This document shows positions 1 to 8,244 of a DNA stretch of 21,351 nt, piece by piece. Positions within the stretch are counted from its first letter, which is position 1. Each line of letters starts with the position of its first letter. Origin of the DNA: Lingula anatina (Eukaryota; Brachiopoda; Lingulata; Lingulida; Lingulidae); assembly GCF_001039355.2 (NCBI RefSeq), contig NW_019775685.1, positions 1 to 21,351 of the forward strand, in the 5' to 3' direction. The notes beneath the pieces are model-generated. The model was not told where the DNA came from. It ran no database searches and worked only from the letters and a program-made list of their open reading frames with translations. The translations under genes were made by a program, and so were the position numbers.

Positions 1-133
1 AATTAATTACCCCCTAGCAGCTTTAGTAGGCGTGACAGACATCTATACAGATTAAGTTGATTGCAATTAAGCGAGAATCCCCCCTGAGATAGATCGATCC
101 ACAGTAAGTATGACAAGGTCTGGGAATGGGCCC
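1..133 (+). mobile_element. Harbinger-type foldback MITE, right half (copy a)
   Basis: This is the right half of a palindromic MITE family found seven times in the window; the left half lies outside. The central AATTAATTACCCCCT motif opens the window. It is followed by the arm motifs GTAGGCGTGACAGACAT, AATTAAGCGAGAA and AGATCGATCC, and by the terminus GGGAATGGGCCC. The next three bases are TTA (134-136), matching the TTA/TAA target duplications of the better copies c and d. A 3-bp TWA duplication is the known signature of PIF/Harbinger transposons; assigning this family to them is inference, because no transposase is present. The element lies downstream of exon 2 of the minus-strand gene, probably in its next intron. 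Confidence 0.65.
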
Positions 134-232
134 TTACAAGTTTTAACTGCGTGCTTGTAAAGAAAGAGTTTACCGGTGTAACAATTCAATATATCTCTGA
201 ACAATCCAAGGTATTTCTGGTTACAAACTTAC

Positions 233-429
233 GGCAATCTGGGTCGTTGTGTTGACTTCAGCAAACGCACAGGAACCGTCGCAGCTAATTGTCTTAGTTA
301 CAGAGGTGGGGTTCTTGGCGCACTCAGCGTCCATCATACTTGAATATATGTTTTGAATAGCACCTTGGACATCCGCATCACCACTTGTAGCGGTCAGGTA
401 CATACACTGTGTGCACTCCAGTGCCTCCC
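233..429 (-). CDS. Ly6/uPAR-like secreted protein, exon 2 (partial gene)
   Basis: This is an internal coding exon of a small secreted cysteine-rich protein. On the minus strand it is bounded by an acceptor TTTACAG (436-430) and a consensus donor GTAAGT (232-227). It joins exon 1 in phase 1: one G from exon 1 plus GG here makes a glycine codon. The 65 whole codons have no stop. They begin EALECTQCMYL and carry five cysteines, including CxxC at the start, one in DAECAKN and a second close pair in ISCDGSCAF. LEC-x-x-C soon after the signal peptide is the usual opening of Ly6/uPAR (three-finger) domains, which are secreted or GPI-anchored. The later cysteines, including the terminal CN signature, would be in exons beyond position 1, so the family call is partial. 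There is a possible glycosylation site, NTT, near the end. Exon ends and phase are seen directly; the family is inferred. Confidence 0.7.
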
Positions 430-433
430 CTGT

Positions 434-434
434 A

Positions 435-480
<46 letters not shown>
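434..480. repeat. (AAT)n microsatellite abutting a splice acceptor
   Basis: About 15 uninterrupted AAT units. Read on the minus strand this is (ATT)n ending directly in TTTACAG, the acceptor of the Ly6-like exon 2. The microsatellite therefore occupies the place of the polypyrimidine tract. Confidence 0.95.
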
Positions 481-747
481 CTATGACAGTTCAATTTTTC
501 TGCTACAAATTTTTTGCCTGCATGGCATAACAACAGTATGTTTTGAATTACACTCTTCCTAAAAATGCTGCAATATTATAAAATAATTTTTAAGTTCTCT
601 CTGATTACTGCCACATAACCTTTGATGTTGCAGGCTGCAGCATTGACCAATAAACAATGCTCAAATTAAGAAATTGGACTGAAACTCCTTCAGTAATGCA
701 AAACAGTTAATTAAAATAGTGTACCCTATATAACAAAACTGGACAGA

Positions 748-1229
748 ATGGCAGGCCACATAAACACTAATGAACTAATCGCTGGTATTTGCAGTTACAA
801 GGCAATTTTGCTCTGCACATTTGAAGGGTGCCAACACCTAGAGCCCGAAGGGGAATTTGAAAACTTTGGTGGATGCCGTGTTTTGCGTGACAACGAAGGG
901 ACATTGCTGTCCGCGTTGGAATCGCTCAAGGAACTGTCTGTAAACTTTTCCAGCGGCATCGTACAAAGCCACGTGCGCCACCAGGCAGCAGCACTGGCTG
1001 TCCCTGTAAACCAACAGTCTATAAGGGTCTTATACCCAGGGGCGGATTATTTGAAGAGGGGGGTCCACGGATGCAAGGGGGGGTCCACGGGTATACAGTG
1101 GCGGATTTAGAGATGGGGGCAGAACCCCCCTGAACCCCCCTCTAAATCCGCCACTGTATACCCTTCCAGGTGTCTCGTCAAAAGAGAACATTGTCAGCAA
1201 CTTCTCTCAGGGACAGTGGTAAAACGCAC
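748..1229. other. GC-richer possible coding fragment, strand undecided
   Basis: This block is richer in GC than its surroundings and is open in more than one frame. On the plus strand an ATG at 748 opens 120 codons and stops only inside the inserted MITE (1037-1156). Skipping the MITE and one copy of its TATACC duplication, which removes 126 bp, leaves that frame open for another 22 codons, up to the A23 run at 1230. On the minus strand two frames are also long and open, so base composition alone may explain this. I recognise no domain in any frame. The poly(A) run would fit a plus-strand processed retrocopy, but I found no flanking duplication for it. The block lies inside the intron of the minus-strand Ly6-like gene and has no convincing splice sites. 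It may be a degenerate gene fragment or a chance open frame. Confidence 0.25.
1037..1156. mobile_element. 120-bp MITE, CAGKGGCGGATT termini
   Basis: The left end is CAGGGGCGGATT and the right end is the inverse of CAGTGGCGGATTTAGAG. The element is flanked by direct repeats TATACC at 1031-1036 and 1157-1162. Inside it, 1096-1156 is itself a hairpin with arms CAGTGGCGGATTTAGAG separated by G- and C-runs, suggesting a nested or rearranged end. CAGGGGCGGA-type ends are widespread in hAT-like MITEs of animals, but those leave 8-bp duplications and only 6 bp are seen here. The superfamily is therefore uncertain. Confidence 0.6.
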
Positions 1230-1252
1230 AAAAAAAAAAAAAAAAAAAAAAA
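1230..1252 (+). repeat. A23 run
   Basis: Twenty-three consecutive A follow the open block 748-1229. This is either a retrocopy tail or a simple homopolymer. Confidence 0.95.
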
Positions 1253-1403
1253 GAGTTTCCAGAGTAATGCCCAACAGCAGGCCCCCGCTTCGTGGTTTGG
1301 ACCAAGATCCACTCCTTAGAAAACATTTTTTCTTCATGGCATATTTGGCGAGCGTACCTTTTCAAAATCCCGTTTGGCACTTCTAGAATACCCTGAATAC
1401 CCT

Positions 1404-1516
1404 GCGGCGTAATTAACTAGCAGAGCGAGCGACTTACTTCCAAAGCTGTAATTAATTCTCGGCTGCGCTGGGAGGAGATTCTGACGCATTGACGCATTGC
1501 TAGTTAATTACGCCGC
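1404..1516. mobile_element. 113-bp inverted-repeat element
   Basis: Perfect 19-bp terminal inverted repeats, GCGGCGTAATTAACTAGCA at 1404-1422 and its exact reverse complement at 1498-1516, enclose about 75 bp. Complementarity weakens outward (CCT against GGG), so the true ends could be a few bases further out. No clear target duplication is visible. It is probably a MITE unrelated to the Harbinger-type family. Confidence 0.55.
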
Positions 1517-1596
1517 GGGATAGTCAGGGCACAGACCGTGATCACTAGATACCGCCAATGGATTTTTTGGATTTTTAGAATTTAGATTTTTCATGT

Positions 1597-1837
1597 GAAC
1601 GGTGCCGAACTGTGGATCGATCTATCTCCAAGGGGTTTCTCACTAAATTGCAGTCAACTTAAGCGACTTAGATGTCTGTCACGCCTACTAAAGCTGCTAG
1701 GGGCTAATTAATTATAGTTTAGCAGCTCCAGTAGGCGTGTCAGACATCTAAGCTGCTTAAGCTGAAAGCAATTTAGCGAGAAACCCCTTGGAGATGGATC
1801 GATCCTGTTAGATCGATCTAGGTATGGGAACCCGGTC
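1597..1837. mobile_element. Harbinger-type foldback MITE (copy b)
   Basis: This copy has both arms. The left arm reads GGATCGATCTATCTCCAAGG, then CACGCCTACTAAAGCTGCT to a central AATTAATTA. The right arm is its inverse, through GTAGGCGTGTCAGACATC and GAGATGGATCGATCC, to GGTATGGGAACCCGGTC. The outermost left bases are degenerate, and no matching TTA/TAA duplication can be read. The left end is approximate. Confidence 0.7.
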
Positions 1838-2037
1838 AAAAGCTTGCATTTTTCTCTCGGATTTTTATTGCATTTCTCAGAAATTAAGTTAAAAGCCGAT
1901 CTGTCGGTCGATTGATTTAATGCCCCTCTGGTATCTGATATGTTTACACGGTATTGGATTCCAGCTCACCTCACATAAGTTGATATTAACCTCCTGTCAT
2001 CTTCAATCCTTCACATCAGTGGCACCATACTATATTA

Positions 2038-2293
2038 GACCCAATTCACATACCTAGATCGATCTAGCGGGATCGATCCATCTCGGAAGGGATTCTCGCT
2101 AAATTGTTTTCAACTTTAGCGGCTTAGTTGTCTGGCACACTTACTAAAGCTACTAAACGAAAGTTAATTACCTCCTAACAGCTTCGGTAAGCGTGTCAGA
2201 CATTAGAGCTGCTTAAGCTAAGGGCAATTTATCGAGAAGCCCCTCGGAGATGGACCGATCCCGTTAGATCGATCTAGGTATGGGAATGGGGTC
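2038..2293. mobile_element. Harbinger-type foldback MITE (copy c), TTA target duplication
   Basis: This is the cleanest copy. It is 256 bp, with termini GACCCAATTCACATACC and the inverse of GACCCCATTCCCATACC, and TTA on both sides (2035-2037 and 2294-2296). The arms carry CTAGATCGATCTA, the GATCGATCCATCTC / GAGATGGACCGATC pair and the GTCTGGCACAC / GTGTCAGACAT pair around a central GTTAATTACCTCC. Almost the whole element folds back on itself. The 3-bp TTA duplication is what PIF/Harbinger elements make. No transposase is encoded. Confidence 0.75.
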
Positions 2294-2296
2294 TTA

Positions 2297-4337
2297 GCCG
2301 CTCTCGATCGTTATCAGCTTTATGGCAAATCTCGTATTATTGTAATTATTATTCACTTTATTTGATTTACTCTGTGCTGTCGATACCTCGAAGAACAAAC
2401 ACATCGATGCATATCATAAAAAGTTGACCTAGATTCCACCCTTCACTCCGGTCAAGCCAGACAGAGTTATCAATCATAGCCTACATCTTAATGTTTTTCC
2501 TGTTGGCCTGTGCCATCTCCATTGTCCATCTATAAGAAACATTCGTGATTAATCAAATTTATAGTTAATATTTCTGTTGGCATATATTATTAATCTGCTT
2601 CAGTGCAGCAGTATAGATGTAGGCCGTATTTAATATGAGGGTTTGCAGACATTTCTCAGTTCAAAGGCCATGGCACAGCCGTGTTTCGCACCGTACTTAA
2701 GATATTCAGTATGAGATAAACTATTTCTCCATGGGATGCGTGTCTATATATACTTTTACCTTTCCTGTCGGCTAGACGGGTCTTGCGCGTTCTTTCGCTT
2801 TATTTATCTGCTTTGTGTGCTTATTAACTTTCGCTTTTTTTAGCAGATTTTATCCACTGTTATATAGATAAGATGTAGACTGTGTCACATTTTGCTTTGA
2901 AACTTGGTAGACTGATTCAAAGGTCTAATGTACAGACCAAGTTCAAAAATTGCTTGATCGGTTTACTTTTGTTGAAGTTATGCTGCTTTTTGTATATACA
3001 TCAAAGTGGGTAAGAAGAAATAGTTATAAATAGTGCTCATGTTTTTTCATTATATAATTCACGCGGTCCAGTGATGGACTATCTGCCACGACCATCTCAA
3101 GAAAACGTGTCAACGCACTAAAACCATTTATCTAAACTGTGGATCGATGTGAGCTTAAAAAGGCATCTCTGTAAACTCAGTGGAGACGGGTTTCAAACGA
3201 CACATACTTTTGCATGTATAACGTGCCGGTAATGTCATTCGTGAGATCGGTTTCATACCCCAACTTCACGCCCTGTAAACTGATGCCATACTGAACAAAA
3301 ATACCACAGCAGGTTTTTCTTTTCCATAAAAAATACGATCGAGTATATCTCATAAACTAACAAATTCATACAATCTATCCTGCCTTCCGTCCGTTTCCAA
3401 TGAAAAGAAACGTTACCAGTACCATTTGGTTTCTATACTATATACACCGTTCATGAATGTTTCAAATGCACCACTTGAATCCTGACTTGGAGATACTGAT
3501 AGAAAGATGCGGGCATGAAATGGAAACGAAGTAAAATCCAGTCGACTGCAGCGATTACTACGTTGATGGGCGTCTTGTTTAAACTAGGAGTGGGTGTTTA
3601 AATCACTGCCGCGTGGTAGTTTGTTATTTGAATATCTTAAACAAAATGCCGCGATAGGTATACTTTTAATGTCACCAGTTAAGCATGTTAATTGGTAACG
3701 TATCCGGATGTCACGCATACCTTGCTACCCTCTTTGTAATTTGTTAAAATGCTGGTTGTATTATTCCCGCCAAAATATTGTTTTTAATTTGTACATGTTC
3801 GCTACTTACATTTCCTCATTCAGACCAATTAAAACTAATTAACCTCTCAAATAAAAGTGCGTTTACGTTTCCACGTGAAAGGTACAGGAAGAACGCTACG
3901 GGAACGGGCATATAATTAAAAATGATATAAAACATCAAATCCAAGTGCATGGGCGGATTGAGCAATGATCAGTGTGAGGGAGAAACATATATACCTTTTC
4001 TCTCGAGAAAAAATCTATTTGGCTGAAAAATGTCGGGTAGGATACCTTAAGTACTGAATACAATTAAGGCCCTTAGGTAGCGTCCAAAAACATTTACAGG
4101 TTTTGGCCGCGGTCATAAAGCGAGTGGACTTAAACTATGATGCTTTCTCTTCTAAATAACACAGCCATCTTAGCCTGAAGACAGGCAACATCGAATTAAA
4201 AAATGGCCTTGCCGGCACTATATGGCACTATATGGAATGCACACTGTATATTGAAAACCAACAGGGCTGACTAATCTCAAAAGCATGTGCTTCAAAGCAG
4301 CTTACTGTCGCTGAAACTCAACATTTCTCGTCTCGGT
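2297..4337. other. Intronic sequence without recognised features
   Basis: This is the rest of intron 1 of the minus-strand Ly6-like gene. It is AT-rich. I found no protein-like exon with matching splice sites, no RNA gene and no long repeat. A small inverted pair, AACTTGGT with ACCAAGTT (about 2902-2941), is the only structure noted. Confidence 0.6.
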
Positions 4338-4343
4338 ACTTAC

Positions 4344-4395
4344 CCAACTCGATCCCTCCCAACAGAAACACCAGAACAGTAATCGCCAGCATCAT
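4344..4395 (-). CDS. Ly6/uPAR-like secreted protein, exon 1 (signal peptide)
   Basis: This is the first coding exon of the minus-strand gene. ATG at 4395-4393 opens MMLAITVLVFLLGGIEL, a short hydrophobic signal peptide. The exon ends one base into the next codon, directly before a perfect donor GTAAGT (4343-4338). That phase-1 junction fits exon 2 at 429, giving a mature protein starting near EALECTQC. A short signal-peptide exon followed by a phase-1 intron is common in Ly6-type and other secreted animal genes. The intervening intron is 3914 bp. A second ATG follows immediately and could also serve as start. No other exon was found between the two. Confidence 0.75.
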
Positions 4396-4520
4396 GGAGC
4401 CAGTTGGTGCAGTGCAGTTTCAGTGACGGTCAATATTCCGATAATAACGGAGGCTCGGCAGCTGATGAACTGGTACGCCACTTAGCGTCTGCGCAGTTTA
4501 AGCCCGCTTCCACTTATAGG
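4396..4520 (-). promoter_or_regulatory. Candidate TATA promoter and 5' UTR of the Ly6-like gene
   Basis: Reading the minus strand, CCCTATAAGTGG puts a TATAAG box at 4518-4513, about 120 bp upstream of the ATG. Transcription would then start near 4487 with a 5' UTR of roughly 90 bases and no obvious splice site in it. The box is seen in the sequence; the start site is inferred from usual TATA spacing. Confidence 0.45.
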
Positions 4521-4969
4521 GGTGCAAGCTATGTCGATACTTACCAGAATCAGCAAATGCAATGAATTCTACACTCACAATATAGCTATTGTTTAGAAAT
4601 TCAAAACCATTTTAGTTAGATTTGAACAAAAATATACGTGTACAGAAATACATGTTTGACGTGTTAATTTTCATGACAGGACAACACCCCTCCTTAAAAT
4701 GAAACAAACGGCGTGCCATCTAAATCAACAACTAATAATACGAGTACAAACGTGAAAACGAAAGTATATTTCAAAGGAAAATTATATTGTTTTAACGTGT
4801 AAATACAAATCACACCAAGTTCAAGTCGTAATAGGTCTTTTGAGCAAACAGCAATGATAAGTAAGTTTCAAAAGAAAACATCCGGCCTCTTGACTCAAAC
4901 TGTTGGGAATGTTTGTCGTATCACATGGGATAGGTTTTACACAGGAAATTCAGCCTCCAAAGTTTGGAC
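4521..4969. other. Intergenic, nothing recognised
   Basis: This AT-rich sequence lies upstream of the minus-strand gene. No open frame, repeat or RNA gene was recognised. Confidence 0.6.
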
Positions 4970-4972
4970 TAA

Positions 4973-5263
4973 GAGCGCATTCCCATAAATTTTAGATCGA
5001 TCTATCCCCGTGGGGAATCTCACTAGATTACTGTCAGATAATCCGGCTTAAATGTCCGTCTCGCCTACTACAAGCTGTAAAGCGGTAATTAACTTTCGTG
5101 CCCGCTCGGCTGACAGCTATTTAGCGTGGACCCCCAGGGAGTTAGGTCGATCTAGTTGGATCGATGTAATCTCTTGGAATGGGGTCTTAGCGTGAACCTC
5201 CAGGGAGTTAGGTCGATCTAAATCTAAATCTCTGGATCGATCTAAATCTCTGGGAATGCACCC
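4973..5263. mobile_element. Harbinger-type foldback MITE (copy d), TAA target duplication
   Basis: The termini GAGCGCATTCCCA and TGGGAATGCACCC are inverted repeats flanked by TAA on both sides (4970-4972 and 5264-5266). The copy is longer than its relatives because its right end is tandemly repeated. The block from GCGTGGACCCCCAGGGAGTT to GGAATGGGGTCTTA (about 5125-5189) is followed by a second version starting GCGTGAACCTCCAGGGAGTT. The first version ends in GGGGTC plus TTA, like a complete terminus of its own. Confidence 0.7.
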
Positions 5264-5266
5264 TAA

Positions 5267-5482
5267 GACTGGGTTCCCATGCCTCGATCGATCTAACAGG
5301 ATCGGTCCATCTCCACGGTGTTTCTCGCTTAATTGCTTTCAGCTTAAGTGGCTTAAATGTCTGCGATGCCTACTTAAGCTGCTAAACGATAGTTAATTAC
5401 CCCCTATCAGCTTCAGTGGACGTGACAGACATTTAAGCCGCTTAAGTTAATTGCAATATTAAGCGAGAATCTCATTGGAGAA
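5267..5482. mobile_element. Harbinger-type foldback MITE (copy e), right end lost in TAA repeat
   Basis: The left terminus GACTGGGTTCCCATGCC starts directly after the TAA that ends copy d, so the two are head-to-tail with a shared TAA. Both arms around GTTAATTACCCCCTATCAGC are well kept. The right arm stops at CATTGGAGAATA, where a TAA microsatellite begins, and its terminal 40-50 bases are missing. Confidence 0.7.
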
Positions 5483-5553
5483 TATAATAATAATAATAAT
5501 AATAATAACAATAATAATAATAATGTAGAATATAATAATAATAATAATAATAA
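5483..5553. repeat. (TAA)n microsatellite with a duplicated GAATATAAT core
   Basis: Two TAA/AAT tracts are separated by TGTAGAATAT. Each starts with GAATATAATAATAA, so the tract itself was duplicated. It replaces the right end of MITE copy e. Confidence 0.9.
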
Positions 5554-5762
5554 TGTTTTTCAAGGGCGTAAGTTTTTTAATCTGTAGTCATCACTTTTCA
5601 GATCTTTCCAAAATAGTTCCTCAATTTTATTGTTGATATTTTAACATGAGGAAATCTCCAATTAAATAGTACATGCATGTAATGTACTCCAGTTTGAGAT
5701 TAATCCATACTAGTGCATCTATGTACAGCATGGGTAATTAAGTACTGAGTCCCAACACGAGA

Positions 5763-5819
5763 CGTCCACTGTATGTGATATACAAGAGTTTAATTACCGA
5801 GGCATACATACAGTGGACG
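5763..5819. repeat. 14-bp inverted repeat (small hairpin element)
   Basis: CGTCCACTGTATGT at 5763-5776 and its exact reverse complement at 5806-5819 enclose 29 bases. This could be a tiny MITE remnant or a hairpin. No target duplication is clear. Confidence 0.5.
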
Positions 5820-6503
5820 CCGAGTAATTGCAACTAATTTATACCACGACTGGCGGTGCGAACAATAGGATGAACGCACCGAAGTTAAAAAAAGCGTGAG
5901 CCTGGTCTGAATACTCCTTACAACACGAAGCCGCCACTGTTTGAGATGTGTAAGTGTGCAATTATTGAGTGAAGCCGAGATGGTTACACTCTCATATGTC
6001 GCATACAGTGAGAAACGGTCGCTGATTCTTTGATTTAATTGTTTAGAGTACAGAGCTTTGTTAGTATCATATTAACTTTGTTTTGATTTTCATTTAAGTT
6101 TTATTTTATGGAATTTTCACCGCGGAGGAGATGGAGGAGAGCTTGGCCTTTTCACAGCTTCTTGCCTCTTGCGCCTCGATATAATTTTGCTCCTGTATAT
6201 GGCACACGGTGGACGACACGTGTTATAACTAGTACATACATTCTTACATATTTAAAATCGAGCACAATATCATTCCCTTCGAGTGTCCTTGCTACCACTG
6301 ATTTATCTTGCCTCAAAGACGACTTAAATTTTGGCCTGAAAGAACTTATAAATTTTTGGTCTGTAGAATATTTTTGTGCAACATTTCTTCGAGTTCATAT
6401 CAGCATTTCATAAAAGCGTTCAAACTGATGATATCTTAGACCAATAATTGCGTTATTGTAGTATGCAGACACAACTACAGATAATTTACTAGATAGAAAA
6501 ACG
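5820..6503. other. No supported gene
   Basis: An open frame of 101 codons starts at the ATG at 6108 (MEFSPRRRWRRAW...), but it has no recognisable domain, its later part is AT-driven, and a different frame over the same start region looks equally protein-like. I do not call it a gene. Confidence 0.5.
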
Positions 6504-6679
6504 GCAGGGTCTCGCTGCGAGAACTGTGCAGCTAAATGTAAAGACTTGTGCTTGCAACCTTTTGGCAACCTTTTCGCAACCACAAAATCTGGCGGTGGCT
6601 TGCGATTACTTTGCGAGCCTAATAGGAAGCTTTGGCGTATATTTTGTCGTGCACCGTTTGCCAGAAGGATGCAGTATGG

Positions 6680-6818
6680 TACCCTCTACCAGGGCCGCAG
6701 TTATCATTCTGTGGACATTTTTGCTGTGGCGACAGTACAGAGATTAGCCATCTATTTAACCAGAGACATATCTCTTAATATCTAGTGAAAAATCAATCTG
6801 TGGCCCTGGTAGAGGGTA
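6680..6818. mobile_element. 139-bp MITE with 9-bp target duplication GCAGTATGG
   Basis: The left terminus TACCCTCTACCAGGGCC and the right terminus GGCCCTGGTAGAGGGTA are perfect inverse copies over 17 bp. One mismatch later the repeat continues for CAG/CTG. The element is bracketed by identical 9-mers, GCAGTATGG at 6671-6679 and 6819-6827. A 9-bp duplication suits Mutator-like or Merlin-type transposons; the exact superfamily is inference. The internal 100 bp is non-coding. A lone copy of the same terminus is at 7987-8001. Confidence 0.85.
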
Positions 6819-7978
6819 GCAGTATGGTAACTTAAACTCTGAAGACCACCTTCAAGCTGTAGATTACCAGTTTGCCAAGCGATACACTCAGCAAACACTT
6901 GATAATCAAAAACCGTTCGCAGGACTGTAGCAATCGATTGCCTATTGATAACCACAAGGTCGCACAGATCATACATATTGTAAACTTCTGGCGGTAGTTG
7001 CTTTCACATCAATTCCCCTCTCAGAATACAAGAAAAAATGTTCTAGTAAAGTGACACCTTCACAAAGAGCAGGGAACGTGTTGGCTGCTGTAATAACTGG
7101 GATCGCTTAGTTTCATAACGCATTTTGCTCATTTAAAATTGTGAGAAAACAAACCTTACTATAGATAAATATCAGCTTGGTATTGCAGCCAGCACTGCAA
7201 TAATAATTATTATAAATATGAAAATGTTTTAATCCTCATTAATCTTTACACATCCCTTTACGGTATTTTGCTTCAATGCTTGGTCTCTTTGAGGTCTCAG
7301 GGCCTGTGCAGTTACGGTCACACTGAACTAAAAACCTCTTTGCGAATTGCAGCTATCACCAGTTGCCAAAACTCGCAAAGTGGTTTCTTAAAGAACGCGT
7401 GGTTTATATCTAGTCACGCCGGTTTCGGTGCAGCAACAAAAACATGCAGGCGACCAAAAAAAAAAAAAAGAATTTGTGGTATCAAATCGGTTGCCAGTGG
7501 TTCGCCGATTGATTTGCAACTAGTATGCAACTGATTGTGCGGTTTTCTCTTTGTCTCTTTTGCTTCAAGCGTTTACCACTTACAATACAACGTAATTGAA
7601 TCGTTACAGCTCGTGTTAATCGTGTACGTTTTACATTCTCATCTTTGCGGTGAGGATACATGTACCAAGCACTGGGAGGATTATTTATTGTATTTACTTA
7701 AACAACTTTATTAGGTTTTTTGGATATTTTAATGATTTGTTATATAATTTGTAGATAATACGTTAATAAATAAGAATTATGCATTGCTGATTAGATAATT
7801 TTCATTTTCTCTGCATTAGTCTATTTGTTTCATTGTTTACTCAGATAATTTGGTTTTGCAATTCTTAAACGAGATATAGCGATGAAACATTAGGGCGACA
7901 GATTAATTTATACAAATATGTCTTGAGATAAATACATGTAGACAGTCATTTTAGGCTTTTTGAAATTTGCCTATAATA

Positions 7979-8010
7979 CCCCCCCCCCCTGGTAGAGGGT
8001 ACTAGTGGTA
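7979..8010. mobile_element. C11 run plus solitary CCCTGGTAGAGGGTA terminus
   Basis: Eleven C lead into CCCTGGTAGAGGGTA (7987-8001), identical to the right end of the 139-bp MITE at 6680-6818. I saw no matching left terminus nearby, so this is a truncated copy. The following CTAGTGGTA may be one half of its former target duplication. Confidence 0.5.
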
Positions 8011-8244
8011 GGTGACTGGTTTCAGTCTGGTTATAGCGACCTTCTGCCAACCAAGAAGAGACCGATAAGCAACATCTGGAATACCGATAGTTTTCATCTT
8101 CAGTCGCACTGGTGGTCAGTGCACAGAAAACTGCCTACATGTGTCAGCAATCGCGACCACTTTAAAACCTATGGCAACTTCCTTGCGATTGAGGTTGCTG
8201 AAAGGTTGCCAAAAGATTTCAATCGCAGTGCGACCCAGGCTTAA

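Larger units (their letters stand above)
6504..8242. repeat. Patchwork of GCAACC/GGTTGC repeats, possibly one degenerate transposon
   Basis: Near the left end, 6558-6581 contains TTTTGGCAACCTTTTCGCAACC. Near the right end, 8193-8216 carries the inverse with about four differences. Outside these lie CAGGGTCTCGCTGCGA (6506-6521) and the roughly inverse TCGCAGTGCGACCCAGG (8222-8238). Similar GTTGCC, GCAACT and TTTGCGA words recur around 7340-7530. This could be the ends of one ~1.7-kb element or several smaller ones. No transposase-like frame is visible, and a different MITE (6680-6818) is inserted in it. The boundaries are tentative. Confidence 0.3.

Noticed and set aside
7268-7534. 88-codon frame rich in Ser, Lys and Cys
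   Set aside because: It starts at a non-ATG codon, spans an A-run and lies inside repeat-derived sequence.
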